The notes under the pieces were generated by a model, which saw only the letters and a program-made list of their open reading frames with translations, had not been told where the DNA came from and searched no databases. Shown here piece by piece: positions 1 to 9,209 of a DNA stretch of 64,000 nt. The DNA is from Sphingomonas hankookensis (GTDB lineage Bacteria > Pseudomonadota > Alphaproteobacteria > Sphingomonadales > Sphingomonadaceae): positions 248,001 through 312,000 of the forward strand of contig NZ_JAKREV010000002.1 in assembly GCF_022664465.1 (NCBI RefSeq). The letters are read 5' to 3'. The stretch's first letter is position 1, and each line of letters starts with the position of its first letter. Position numbers and translations under genes: made by a program.

Positions 1-210
1 GCGGCGGTGGCAGCGGGGGTCGCGACCGGCGTACAGTTCGCCGCGGTGACGCCCGACGGGCTCCATCACGCTCTGCGCCGAACGATGGCACTATATGCCC
101 AGCCGGATTGCTGGACGACGATCCAGAAACAGGGAATGCGCGCCGATTTCTCGTGGAAACGCAGCGGTGCGCGCTATGCCGAACTGTATCGCAGCCTGAT
201 CGCCGCATGA
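1..210 (+). CDS. glgA: Glycogen synthase, C-terminal fragment
   Basis: The open frame enters from the left edge and encodes about 69 residues ending in LYRSLIAA. The pattern TGVQF near the start, then a Trp followed by QKQGMRADFSW and SGARYAELY, is the usual C-terminal signature of bacterial glycogen synthase (GT5), which transfers glucose from ADP-glucose to glycogen in the cytoplasm. Its TGA stop overlaps the ATG of glgX as ATGA, which fits a glycogen operon. The 5' part lies outside the window, so the catalytic N-terminal domain cannot be inspected. Confidence 0.87.
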   Translation, partial: AAVAAGVATGVQFAAVTPDGLHHALRRTMALYAQPDCWTTIQKQGMRADFSWKRSGARYAELYRSLIAA

Positions 211-1976
211 CGCCGGGTGCCAGCGCTATCCCCGGTGGGACCCGCTTCGCCGTGCGCGCGAGGGACGCGGCGGCGGTGTGGCTGTGTCTGTTCGACGGCG
301 ACGACGAACGCCGTGTAGCGATGGTGCGTGCAGGCGACTGGTTCGCGACCGACGTGCCGGGCGTCGGGCCGGGGCAACGCTATGGCTATCGGGCGGAGGG
401 CGATTGGGCACCGGAGGACGGGCGCTGGTTCGATCCCGCCAAGCTGTTGGTCGATCCCTATGCCGTCGAGCTGGACCGACGCTTCATCTATGATCCGTCT
501 CTGACGATCCGTGGGGCCGATACCGCCGCGATCGTCCCTCGGTCGATAGTGCCCAGCAAAACGCCGCTTGTCCCGCGCGAAGCGCCACGGATCGATCCGG
601 CGCGCCCGATCTACGAACTCAACGTTCGCGGCTTCACCATGCTCCATCCCGACGTGCCCGAGGCGCAGCGCGGCACGATCGCGGCGCTCGCGCATCCGTC
701 GGTCGTCGCGCATTTGACCAAGATCGGGGTCGGTGCGGTAGAACTGATGCCGATCGTCGCGTGGATCGACGAACGCCATCTGCCGCCGCTCGGCCTGACT
801 AACGCGTGGGGATACAACCCGGTGGTTCCGATGGCGATCGATCCCGGCCTCGCGCCCGGCGGGATCGCCGAACTGCGCGACACGATCGCGGCGCTGCATG
901 CGGCGGGAATCGGCGTCATTCTCGATCTGGTATTCAACCATAGCGGCGAAAGCGACCGCGATGGCCCGATCCTGTCGCTGCGCGGGCTGGATAATCGCAG
1001 CTATGCGCATGCCCCCGACGGCAGCCTCATCAACGATACCGGTACCGGCAACACAATCGATGCCGGCGACGCGGGGGTCCGCGACCTTATCCTTGCATCG
1101 CTGCGGCATTTCGCATCGCTGGGCGTCGATGGCTTTCGGTTCGACCTCGCTCCGGTCATCGCACGCTCGCCGGGGTTCGACCGACATGCACCGATCTTCG
1201 CCGCGATCGCTGCCGATCCGATCCTCGCCGACCGGGTGATGATCGCCGAGCCATGGGATATCGGACCCGGCGGCTATCAGCTGGGGAATTTTCCTTCAGA
1301 CTGGCTCGAATGGAACGACCGCTACCGCGACGATGTCCGCCGCTTCTGGCGGGGTGACGGCAGTGTGGGCACGCTCGCTACGCGGCTGATGGGATCGGGC
1401 GACATCTTCGGCTCGCCGACCCGCAGCGTCAACTTCCTCGCCGCACATGACGGCTTCCCCCTTGCCGACCTCGTCGCGCATGTCGATCGCCACAACCATG
1501 CCAATGGCGAGGACAATCGCGATGGCCATGGCGAGAACCTTTCGTGGAACCACGGCGTCGAGGGGCCGAGCGACGACCCGGCGATCATCGCCGCGCGCGA
1601 TGCCGATCTGCGCGCGCTGCTGGCGACGCTGTTCGCGACGCGCGGACATATCCAGCTCACCGCAGGCGACGAATTCGGCCGCAGCCAGCGTGGCAATAAC
1701 AACGCCTATGCGCAGGATAATGCAATCGGCTGGGTCGACTGGGCAGCGCGCGATATCGCGATGGAGGAGCATGTCGCCGAACTGGCGCGCTGGCGGCGTG
1801 CGCGGCCGGCGGTGTACGATCCCGCCGTGCCGGATCAGGCGACGTGGCTGACGCTCGATGGCCAACCGATGACGCCCAAGCACTGGGAAGCACCCGATTG
1901 TCCGGGGTTCGAATTGCGGCTGGAGGGGGCGACGATCCGGATCGACCGCCCCGCCCGGCAGGTCACGCTGGAATAG
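207..1976 (+). CDS. glgX: Glycogen debranching enzyme GlgX (GH13)
   Basis: Predicted 589-residue cytoplasmic enzyme that hydrolyses alpha-1,6 branch points of phosphorylase-trimmed glycogen. An N-terminal CBM48-like beta domain (about residues 5-100) precedes a GH13 TIM barrel. The catalytic triad is visible as Asp313 (DGFRFD), Glu348 (IAEPWD) and Asp415 (AAHDGF), and LVFNHS is the conserved region-I motif. The ATG at 207 is chosen because it overlaps the glgA stop (ATGA) and begins the CBM48 homology; an in-frame upstream start at 108 would lie inside glgA. It is shorter than typical GlgX (about 650-700), mostly at the C-terminal end. The 3' end overlaps the convergent transporter gene by 14 bases. 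Confidence 0.92.
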   Translation: MTPGASAIPGGTRFAVRARDAAAVWLCLFDGDDERRVAMVRAGDWFATDVPGVGPGQRYGYRAEGDWAPEDGRWFDPAKLLVDPYAVELDRRFIYDPSLTIRGADTAAIVPRSIVPSKTPLVPREAPRIDPARPIYELNVRGFTMLHPDVPEAQRGTIAALAHPSVVAHLTKIGVGAVELMPIVAWIDERHLPPLGLTNAWGYNPVVPMAIDPGLAPGGIAELRDTIAALHAAGIGVILDLVFNHSGESDRDGPILSLRGLDNRSYAHAPDGSLINDTGTGNTIDAGDAGVRDLILASLRHFASLGVDGFRFDLAPVIARSPGFDRHAPIFAAIAADPILADRVMIAEPWDIGPGGYQLGNFPSDWLEWNDRYRDDVRRFWRGDGSVGTLATRLMGSGDIFGSPTRSVNFLAAHDGFPLADLVAHVDRHNHANGEDNRDGHGENLSWNHGVEGPSDDPAIIAARDADLRALLATLFATRGHIQLTAGDEFGRSQRGNNNAYAQDNAIGWVDWAARDIAMEEHVAELARWRRARPAVYDPAVPDQATWLTLDGQPMTPKHWEAPDCPGFELRLEGATIRIDRPARQVTLE

Positions 1977-3462
1977 GTTCGCGCACCCGCAGCATCGCTA
2001 CCGCCGCCATCGCCATCACCGCTGCGGCGACCAGCATCGTATAGGCCGGGTTGGCGGGGAACCACGTCTTGATGACGCCACCCATGACCGTCGCGACGAT
2101 CAACTGCGGCAGGACGATGAAGAAGTTGAAGATGCCCATATACACGCCCAGCTTGCGCTGCGGCAGTGCATTGGCCAGCAGGACATAGGGCATGGTCAGC
2201 ACCGACGCCCAGACAATGCCGATGCCGACCATCGGCACGATCATCCCGATCCGGTCGTGCGTCGCATAGATGCCGATATAGGCCGCCGCCCCGATCACAA
2301 GGCACAGCATGTGCGTCCGCGCCGCGCCGATCGACCGCGCCAGCACCGGCAGCGCGAACGCCGCCAACGCCGCGACGCCCGAATAGATCGCGAACAGCAC
2401 CCCCACCCAGCTGCCGGCCTGATTATATCCGTCCGACGCGGGATCGATCGTCCCCCACACCTGCTGCGCGATCACCGGTGTCGTATAGACCCACATGATG
2501 ATGAGCGCGCCCCAGGTAAAGAACTGCACCAGCGCCAGCCGCCGCATCGTGTCGGGCATGGTGGCGAGGTCGCCGATGATGTGGCTGAGCACATTGTCGC
2601 CGCGCCCTGCCCTCACCAGCGCTGCCGACACCATCTGCGCGACGCCGTACAGCGCAATCCCCGCCGCGACGAAATAGGCCTCGCGGCCGCTTTCCAGCGC
2701 GCCGCTGCTCTCCGCCCATGCGATCAGCGCTGCGACGACGGCACCGCCTGCAATCCACAGCGGGCCGCGTGCCGGCACGACCATCGGCGCGGCGTCGTCG
2801 GTTTCGGCCGTATCCTCGCCGAACGCCGCCAATTCCGCCGGGCTGTATTCGCGCACGGTCAGCACCGTCCACAGTACGGCGATCAACAACATCACCCCGC
2901 CGAAATAGAAGCCGTAGCGCACCGCATCGGGCACCTGCCCCGCCGGTGCCACGTTGCTTACGCCGAACACGTTTTCCAGGACGTAGGGCGCGATACTGGC
3001 GACGACCGCGCCGGCGCCGATGAACCACGTCTGGAATGCATAGCCCGCCGGTCGCTGCCGGGGCGCCAGCATGTCGCCGACGAAAGCCCGGAACGGCTCC
3101 ATCGACACGTTGAGCGATGCATCGAGAATCCACAGCGTGATCGCCGCAGCGAGGATGCTCGGTGAATTGGGCATGAAGAACAGCGCGCAGGTGCACAGGA
3201 TCGCGCCGATCAGGAAATAGGGTCGCCGACGCCCCAGCCGCCCCCACGTCCGGTCGGAATAATGGCCGATCAGCGGCTGAACCAGCAACCCGGTCAGCGG
3301 GGCTGCGATCCACATCAGCCCCAGCTGATCGATCGGCGTGCCGAGCGACTGGAAGATACGGCTGGCATTCGCGTTCTGGAGCGCGAAACCGATCTGGATG
3401 CCGAAGAAACCGAACGAGATGTTCCAGAGCTGGGCGAAGCCGAGCGTCGGGCGGGTCTGCAT
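1963..3462 (-). CDS. Maltose/maltodextrin-type MFS transporter (SLC45/GPH-like)
   Basis: A 499-residue inner-membrane protein with about 12 hydrophobic segments. The N-terminal region has FGFFGIQIGFALQNANASRI and later GHYSDRTWGRLGRRRPY, the loop 2-3 motif of SLC45-like sugar transporters found in starch/maltose loci of Caulobacter and xanthomonads (family knowledge). It probably imports maltose or glucose released by the hydrolases encoded just upstream. The start at 3462 is preferred over one 23 codons upstream because GGGGAGGA stands 6 bases before it; the upstream extension is non-membrane and lies within a palindromic repeat. It is the last gene of the starch operon, separated from the GH97 gene by that repeat. 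The exact substrate is inferred from context. Confidence 0.85.
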   Translation of the reverse strand: MQTRPTLGFAQLWNISFGFFGIQIGFALQNANASRIFQSLGTPIDQLGLMWIAAPLTGLLVQPLIGHYSDRTWGRLGRRRPYFLIGAILCTCALFFMPNSPSILAAAITLWILDASLNVSMEPFRAFVGDMLAPRQRPAGYAFQTWFIGAGAVVASIAPYVLENVFGVSNVAPAGQVPDAVRYGFYFGGVMLLIAVLWTVLTVREYSPAELAAFGEDTAETDDAAPMVVPARGPLWIAGGAVVAALIAWAESSGALESGREAYFVAAGIALYGVAQMVSAALVRAGRGDNVLSHIIGDLATMPDTMRRLALVQFFTWGALIIMWVYTTPVIAQQVWGTIDPASDGYNQAGSWVGVLFAIYSGVAALAAFALPVLARSIGAARTHMLCLVIGAAAYIGIYATHDRIGMIVPMVGIGIVWASVLTMPYVLLANALPQRKLGVYMGIFNFFIVLPQLIVATVMGGVIKTWFPANPAYTMLVAAAVMAMAAVAMLRVREPIPA

Positions 3463-3468
3463 TGTAAT

Positions 3469-3610
3469 CCTCCCCATATCATGGAGAGGGGGACCGTCGC
3501 CGAAGGCGGTGGTGGAAGGGCCTCGCCCCACCCGCTACCGTCGACACCCGGGGCCTTCCCCCTCCACCACCGCCGTTGGCGGCGGTCCCCCTTCCCGCGG
3601 AGCGGGGAGG
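3469..3610. repeat. 142-bp palindromic repeat containing the transporter Shine-Dalgarno
   Basis: The whole gap between the GH97 and MFS genes is an imperfect palindrome. It begins CCTCCCC (3469-3475) and ends GGGGAGG (3604-3610). The left arm around 3488-3522 (GGGGGACCG...GGCGGTGGTGG) pairs with the right arm 3552-3592, and each arm carries its own small hairpin (GCCGAAGGC; CCGCCGTTGGCGG). On the transcribed minus strand the final GGGGAGG is the ribosome binding site of the MFS gene and is complementary to the first CCTCCCC. This resembles dispersed intergenic palindromes of sphingomonads. Confidence 0.85.
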
Positions 3611-3615
3611 AGTTT

Positions 3616-5664
3616 TTACTTACGCTTCGCTGCCACGAACCGGATCGCTTCGCCACCGCCGGGTGCCAGTGCGATCGTCATCGTGTCGCCCTTCTTCACC
3701 TGCCGTTGTTCGATGGTGATCGAATGGCGGGCGTCGGTCCGGTAATCGGCGCCGGGGCCGTCGCGATATATTTCGGCGGTATAGGGCTTGCCAGCGTCGA
3801 GAAAGTCGAGCTTCACCGTGCTGCTACGCGCTTCCTCATCACCGACCGCGCCCAGATACCAGTCGTTGCTGCCCGCCGCCTTGCGCGCGATCGTCGCATA
3901 GTCGCCGACCTCGCCGTTCAGCACGCGGGTGTCGGACCAGTCGGTCGGCACGTCGCGGATGAACTTGAACGCGGCCGGATAGCGCGCGTAATTTTCCGGC
4001 GTGTCGGCAGCCATCACCACCGGCGAATAGAGCACGACATACAGCGCCAACTGCTTGGCGATGGTCGACTTGATCGCGCTGCCGTTGCTGCCCGACAGGC
4101 TCAGCACGCCGGGGGTGAAGTCCATCGGCCCGCCCAGAAACTGGGTGAATACCATGTTGGCCTCATGTTCGGGCGGGTTCTTGCCGCCTTCCCACGCGTT
4201 ATACTCCATGCCCCGGCCGCCCTCGCGGCTCAGCCAGTTGGGATAGGTGCGGCGCAAGCCTGTGTCCTTGACCGGCTCATGGCTGTCGATCGATACCTTG
4301 TAGCGCGCGGCGGCGTTCAGGACGCGCTGGTGATGGTTCACCATCCACTGCCCCTCATGCCATTCGCGATGCTTCGACCCGTCGGCATCGACGCGCTCGA
4401 TCTGACCGGCATCGGTGACATAGCCGGTTTTGACCACGCGCTCGCCATGGTCCGCCGCCCATTTGAACGCGGTGTCGAGTTGCGCGTCATAGTGATTGAC
4501 CGATCCGCCGGTTTCGTGGTGACCGATCAGTCGCACGCCCTTCGACTTCGCATAGGCGGCCAGCGCGGTAGCATCGAAATCCGCGGTCGCCTGGCTGAAG
4601 TTCATGTCGTTGCCGTTGCCCAGCCAGTCGCCGTCCCAACCGACATTCCACCCCTCGACCAGCACGCCCTGAATGCCGTTGGCGGCGGCGAAGTCGATGT
4701 AGCGGCGAACGTTGGCGGTGGTGGCACCGTGCTTGGGCCCGCGCGCCCACGTCCAGTCGCCCTTGATCATATTCCACCACACGCCGACGAACTTGCCCGG
4801 CTGAATCCAACTGGCGGTATCGCCCTGCTTGTTGGGTTCGTTGAGGTTCAGCCCGATGCGGCTGGCCGCGTACAGCCCGGCAGCGTCATCGGCGATGGCG
4901 ATCGTCCGCCACGGCGTCGAGAAGCCGGCGGCGCGCGTAACCTTCGGCCCATTCGATCCGGGGGTCAGCACCGCGCGGAAGGTCGTGCCCTCGGCGCGGG
5001 CGAGGTTCATCGCCGAATAGTCGGTCAGCGCAGCTTCGTGGATCGCGACATGGCGACCGCTGGCGAGCTTCACCGTCATCACCGTCTGCGCGGTGCCGAC
5101 CGCGTCGAGCGGCGTCTTGTTGTAGAGATATTCCTCGCGATTCCATTCGAACGCCGGCTTCCACCATGCGGTGCCGGGCTCGGCAAAGGCGAACTGGGTC
5201 AGTTCGTCGGCGATGTTGACCGTCGTCAGGTTCGCCTGCTTCGGCAGGGTGTAGCGAAAGCCGACGCCGTCGTCGAACAGGCGGAAGGTGACCGCCATCT
5301 CGCGCTTCAGGTTCTTCGCCTCGCGGAACGTCACCGTCAGTTCGGTGTGGTTGTCGCGGATGGTCTTCCACTCGCCGAACGGCTGCGTCCATGTCGAATC
5401 CGACCGGTCGCGTTTCGTGCCCGCAAGCGTCAGCCCGCGCTCGATCTTGGGCGCATCGGTAAACATGAAGCCGAGCTTGCTGTCGTTCAGCACCGCCCGG
5501 CCATCCTTGGCGATCGAATAGCTCGGCCGTCCCTCGTTATCGAGGCTGATCGCCAGCGTCAGCTTGCCATCGGGCGAGGCTGCGCGCGCGACGACTTCGG
5601 CAAAGGCGGGCGAGGCCATCGCGGTCATGCCCGCCAGTGCCAGCGCCATTTTCATCATCCGCAT
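3616..5664 (-). CDS. GH97 alpha-glucosidase (SusB-like), exported
   Basis: A 682-residue protein with a signal peptide (MRMMKMALALAGMTAMASPAFA), so probably periplasmic. The N-terminal beta-sandwich (about 25-285) is followed by a TIM barrel with GVLVEGWNVGWDGDW (333-347), HHETGG (382-387), SHEPVKDTGLRRTYPN (461-476), SREGGRGMEY (479-488) and GGPMDFTPG (511-519), then a C-terminal beta domain. The HE-xV...RTYPN pattern matches the inverting alpha-glucosidase branch typified by Bacteroides SusB, not the retaining alpha-galactosidase branch. It should release glucose from maltooligosaccharides and starch. A start two codons downstream is also possible; AAGGGA precedes 5664. Confidence 0.93.
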   Translation of the reverse strand: MRMMKMALALAGMTAMASPAFAEVVARAASPDGKLTLAISLDNEGRPSYSIAKDGRAVLNDSKLGFMFTDAPKIERGLTLAGTKRDRSDSTWTQPFGEWKTIRDNHTELTVTFREAKNLKREMAVTFRLFDDGVGFRYTLPKQANLTTVNIADELTQFAFAEPGTAWWKPAFEWNREEYLYNKTPLDAVGTAQTVMTVKLASGRHVAIHEAALTDYSAMNLARAEGTTFRAVLTPGSNGPKVTRAAGFSTPWRTIAIADDAAGLYAASRIGLNLNEPNKQGDTASWIQPGKFVGVWWNMIKGDWTWARGPKHGATTANVRRYIDFAAANGIQGVLVEGWNVGWDGDWLGNGNDMNFSQATADFDATALAAYAKSKGVRLIGHHETGGSVNHYDAQLDTAFKWAADHGERVVKTGYVTDAGQIERVDADGSKHREWHEGQWMVNHHQRVLNAAARYKVSIDSHEPVKDTGLRRTYPNWLSREGGRGMEYNAWEGGKNPPEHEANMVFTQFLGGPMDFTPGVLSLSGSNGSAIKSTIAKQLALYVVLYSPVVMAADTPENYARYPAAFKFIRDVPTDWSDTRVLNGEVGDYATIARKAAGSNDWYLGAVGDEEARSSTVKLDFLDAGKPYTAEIYRDGPGADYRTDARHSITIEQRQVKKGDTMTIALAPGGGEAIRFVAAKRK

Positions 5665-5696
5665 CGACTTGTTCCCTTATCTCCAAACCTTCCTTC

Positions 5697-5815
5697 CGCT
5701 TGTCCTGAGCAGCCACCGAGCTTGTCGAAGGGGGGTATCGAAGGACCGACAAGGGTGCTTCGATACGCGTCTTCGACTTCGCTCAGCCGCTACTCGGTAC
5801 GAACGGAGTGGAAAG
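5697..5815. repeat. Imperfect palindromic intergenic repeat (GAGCTTGTCGAAG family)
   Basis: The gap between the two alpha-glucosidase genes holds GTCCTGAGC, GAGCTTGTCGAAG and GGTATCGAAGG on one side. Roughly inverted partners CTTCGATACG, CTTCGACTTCGCTCAG and CTCGGTACGAACGG lie on the other, around a centre near 5750. It is a typical dispersed GAGCTTGTCGAAG repeat of GC-rich Proteobacteria and can fold as a long stem in the operon transcript. A related GAGCTTGTCGA core recurs at 56322-56340 and 56656-56674. Confidence 0.75.
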
Positions 5816-5826
5816 CCGCACGTGTT

Positions 5827-7425
5827 TCAGTCGCGGATCGCGACCTGCGCCGCGAACGGGCCGAACCGGTCCGCCCCCACGTCGCCGATGGTTTCGATGG
5901 CGCGCCAGCCGTCGCTTGCCGCGAACGTGGCGGGCGCATTCGACAGGTTGAACACGCAGAGCATCCGCTGCCCCTCAAGCTCGCGTTCGAAGGCGAGGAT
6001 CGCGTCCGACGCCTCGACGATCGTCATGCTGCCCGACCGCAGCGCTGGATGCGCGTTGCGCAGCGCAAGAACGTGGCGGGTAAAGTGCAGCAGCGACGCC
6101 GCGTCGCCTTCCTGCCGATCCACCGCCAGCGGCCGGTGCGCTTCGCCGGCCGGAAGCCATGGCTTGCCCGCCCCGAAACCGAGATTCTCTGCATCGGCGA
6201 CCCACGGCATCGGCGTACGTGCGCCGTCACGCGACAGGGTCAGCGGCCAGTTGACGATCGCTTCGGGGTCCTGCAAATCCTCGAACGCGATCTCGACCTG
6301 CGGCAGGCCCAGTTCCTCGCCATTATACAGGAAGATGTTGCCGCGCAGGCAGGCGAGCAGCAGCATCTTGATCCGGCCGAACGCCCCGGCATTCGCGCTA
6401 TCGCTCAGCCAGCGCGACACCGCGCGCGGCGCGTCGTGGTTCTCGAACGCCCAGCTCGGCCACGGCGAGCCTTCGTCCCATGGCTCGATCGCATCGCGCA
6501 GGACGCGGGGGGACAGTTCGGGCGCGTAGAGAAAGTCGAAGCCATAGGCGGTGTTGAGCCGCCTATCGCCGGCACAGAACAGCTTCATCTCGCGCGTGGC
6601 GTCATCGCCGCCGATCTCGGCAACGGTGAAGCGGTCGCCGTCATAGCTGTCGAGCAGGACGCGGACGCGTTCGAGGAATGCCGGAATGTCCGGATGCCCC
6701 TGATTATACAGCTTGCGCTGGAAATCGAACGGTCGGGTCCGCGTCTTGCCGTTGCTCGGCATCGGCGGATTGTCGCGCAGTTCGGGATCGTGCATCGCGA
6801 AGTTGATCGCATCCAGCCGGAACCCGTCGACGCCGCGATCGAGCCAGAAGCGCGCGGTATCCAGCAGCGCCTCCTGCAATTGCGCATTGTGGCCGTGCAG
6901 TTGCGGCTGCTCTTTCAGGAAATTGTGCAGATAATATTGCCCGCGCCGCGCGTCCCACGTCCATGCCGGGCCGCCGAAGACCGATTGCCAGTTGCTCGGC
7001 GGCGACCCGTCGGGCTTGGCATCGGCCCAGACATACCAGTCGGCCTTCGGATTCATGCGGCTCGACCGGCTCTCGACGAACCACGGATGCTCGTCGCTGG
7101 TGTGCGACCAGACCTGATCGATGATGATCTTCAGGTCGAGCGCATGGGCACGGGCGATCAGCGCGTCGAAATCGGCGAGCGTGCCGAAGATCGGGTCGAC
7201 ATCGCAATAGTTCGCAACGTCATAGCCGAAATCCTTCATCGGCGACGTGAAGAACGGCGACAGCCAGATCGCATCGACGCCGAGTGCTGCGACATGGTCC
7301 AGATGCGCGGTAATGCCCGGCAGATCACCGATGCCATCGCCATTGCTGTCGGCGAAGCTGCGCGGATAAATCTGGTAGATGGTCGCGCCATGCCACCATG
7401 GGCGGGCGGGAACGGGGGTCGTCAT
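5827..7425 (-). CDS. GH13 alpha-glucosidase (oligo-1,4/1,6-glucosidase type)
   Basis: A 532-residue enzyme without a signal peptide, so probably cytoplasmic or acting after uptake. The GH13 barrel starts at once (WWHGATIYQIYPRSF), with a Ca-binding-like loop DSNGDGIGDL (26-35). The catalytic residues are Asp205 (DGFRLD), Glu270 (TVAEIGG) and Asp331 (FENHD), and DQVWSHTSDEHPWF is region I. The GFRLDAINF and FENHDAPRA forms are those of the alpha-glucosidase/oligo-glucosidase subfamilies, consistent with hydrolysis of maltose and short maltodextrins. The start at 7425 overlaps the TAA of the upstream amylase by one base (TAATG), strongly supporting this start and translational coupling; a longer frame upstream would overlap the amylase. 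Confidence 0.93.
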   Translation of the reverse strand: MTTPVPARPWWHGATIYQIYPRSFADSNGDGIGDLPGITAHLDHVAALGVDAIWLSPFFTSPMKDFGYDVANYCDVDPIFGTLADFDALIARAHALDLKIIIDQVWSHTSDEHPWFVESRSSRMNPKADWYVWADAKPDGSPPSNWQSVFGGPAWTWDARRGQYYLHNFLKEQPQLHGHNAQLQEALLDTARFWLDRGVDGFRLDAINFAMHDPELRDNPPMPSNGKTRTRPFDFQRKLYNQGHPDIPAFLERVRVLLDSYDGDRFTVAEIGGDDATREMKLFCAGDRRLNTAYGFDFLYAPELSPRVLRDAIEPWDEGSPWPSWAFENHDAPRAVSRWLSDSANAGAFGRIKMLLLACLRGNIFLYNGEELGLPQVEIAFEDLQDPEAIVNWPLTLSRDGARTPMPWVADAENLGFGAGKPWLPAGEAHRPLAVDRQEGDAASLLHFTRHVLALRNAHPALRSGSMTIVEASDAILAFERELEGQRMLCVFNLSNAPATFAASDGWRAIETIGDVGADRFGPFAAQVAIRD

Positions 7426-9209
7426 TATCGGGTCTCCGCGGCGCACACCGCATAGCCAAGGGCAGGAAGGTCGACGCGGATCGCGCCCGGCGCGGTTACG
7501 CGACCGCAACGTCCGGCCAGCGCCCGGAAGCGGGTCGAGGCGGTTTCGACCTGCACGTTGCGGGTAATCGGCGCGGTCGAGGTGTTGAAGAGCAGCAGGA
7601 CTTCGGCGTTGGTCGCCGGATCGAAGCGCGAGATGGCGAGCAGCCCCGGCGTCTCTTCGCGCGCGCGCAGCACCTGCCGACCGCGGGTCAGTGCGGGGGT
7701 GCCGGTGCGCAGCTTCGCCAGCTGGGCGATCTGGCGGTAGAGCGGATGGCCGGGCGTGAAGTTCGCGGTCGCGGTGGTCGCCGACGTGCCGACCAGCTTG
7801 TTGTCGTTATACGACGCGACCTGCGACGCGAACATGTCCTCGCGCGCGTCCTGATCGTTGCCGTCGCCGGCAAACCCCTGTTCGTCGCCCGAATAGATGG
7901 TCGGCACGCCACGCAGCGTGAGCAGCATCGCGTTCGACAGCATCACGCGCGACAGGATTTCGGCATCGTTCGCCTGCGGCAGCGCCTGACGCAGGTAGAA
8001 GGCGAAGCGGCCATTGTCGTGGTTGCCGGTGAAGGTCGGCAACTGCCGCGCCATCGCCTCGCCACCGGCGTACAGCACGTCGCCGTCGAACACCGTTTCG
8101 AATGCGTCGGTGCCCTTCTTGCCCGTGACGGCCTGCACGACCGCCTCACAGAACGAGAAGTCGAGCACCGCGGGGAACTTGGCGGCTTTAGTCCAGGCGG
8201 CGAGGCCACCGGCGTCGAGCGACGACAGGGCGACTTCGCCGAAGATGTGGAAGTTGGGGATACCCCGCGCCTTCGCCCGCGCCTGCATCGCCGGCACGAA
8301 CGCTGCCCAGAATTCCGGGTTCACATGCCGCGCGGTGTCGATGCGATAGCCGTCGATGCCGAACCGGTCGATCCATCCGCCGAAGATGTCGATCATCCCC
8401 GCGACGACGCGCGGATTTTCGGTCATCAGGTCGTCCAGCCCGACGAAATCGCCCATTTGCGAGCTTTCGTTGGTGAAGGTCGTGTTGCCGCGATTGTGGT
8501 AGTAGATCGGGTCGTTGAGCCACGTCGGCACCTTCACCGTCCGTTCGGCCGCCGGCACGAACGGCGTGTAGGCGAAGGACGGATCGGTCAGCTTTGCGAA
8601 ATTTCCGGGCGTCTGCACGGCGTCGCCGGCGAACCCCTTGTTCTTGCCCTTGGCTGCATAGGGATAGTCGGCGCGGCTGCGATAGACGCACCCGCTCTTG
8701 CCCACACATTCGCGATACTGGATCACGTCGGCGGTGTGGTTGGCGATGATATCCATATAGACCTTCATGCCGCGGGCATGCGCCGCATCGACCAGCGCCT
8801 TGAACTCGGCATTGGTGCCGAGATGCGGGTCGACCTGGGTAAAGTCGGTCACCCAATAGCCGTGATAGCCCGCGGATTCGTTGCCCGGCGCACCCTGAAC
8901 GGCCTTGTTCTTGAAGATCGGTCCGACCCAGATCGCGGTGGCGCCAAGCGACTGGATATAGGGCAGCCGCGCGGTCAGCCCTTTCAGGTCACCGCCGTGA
9001 TAGAAGCCCTTCGACGTCGGGTCGAACCCATGGACCATGCGGTCGCCGGTCATGCTGCCACGGTCGTTCGACCGGTCGCCATTTTCGAACCGGTCGGGCA
9101 GGACGAAATAGATCACCTCGTCCTCGGGCGCGCGGGCGCGGAAATCTTGGGCGGCGGCGGGAAGCGCGCTGGCGCCCAGCGTCAGGGCGAGGAGCAGGGA
9201 TCGGATCAC
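7425..9209 (-). CDS. Secreted GH13 alpha-amylase
   Basis: A 594-residue protein starting at GTG 9209, which overlaps the halogenase stop as GTGA. This start gives a clean signal peptide (MIRSLLLALTLGASALPAAA), whereas an upstream ATG would add ten residues inside the halogenase gene. The GH13 barrel shows DIIANHTADV, Asp291 (GYRIDTARH), Glu325 (IFGEVALSS) and Asp398 (FTGNHDNG), with a C-terminal beta domain ending about residue 590. The FENGD and HGGDLKGL motifs are those of exported amylases that cut starch internally or act as cyclomaltodextrinases. It would produce oligosaccharides for the TonB receptor and the downstream glucosidases. Confidence 0.92.
   Translation of the reverse strand: MIRSLLLALTLGASALPAAAQDFRARAPEDEVIYFVLPDRFENGDRSNDRGSMTGDRMVHGFDPTSKGFYHGGDLKGLTARLPYIQSLGATAIWVGPIFKNKAVQGAPGNESAGYHGYWVTDFTQVDPHLGTNAEFKALVDAAHARGMKVYMDIIANHTADVIQYRECVGKSGCVYRSRADYPYAAKGKNKGFAGDAVQTPGNFAKLTDPSFAYTPFVPAAERTVKVPTWLNDPIYYHNRGNTTFTNESSQMGDFVGLDDLMTENPRVVAGMIDIFGGWIDRFGIDGYRIDTARHVNPEFWAAFVPAMQARAKARGIPNFHIFGEVALSSLDAGGLAAWTKAAKFPAVLDFSFCEAVVQAVTGKKGTDAFETVFDGDVLYAGGEAMARQLPTFTGNHDNGRFAFYLRQALPQANDAEILSRVMLSNAMLLTLRGVPTIYSGDEQGFAGDGNDQDAREDMFASQVASYNDNKLVGTSATTATANFTPGHPLYRQIAQLAKLRTGTPALTRGRQVLRAREETPGLLAISRFDPATNAEVLLLFNTSTAPITRNVQVETASTRFRALAGRCGRVTAPGAIRVDLPALGYAVCAAETR

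Noticed and set aside
3262..7455. Very long plus-strand frame antisense to GH97 and GH13 genes
   Set aside because: It lies opposite two proteins with clear catalytic motifs; high GC removes stop codons from shadow frames. Its translation has no recognisable domain.
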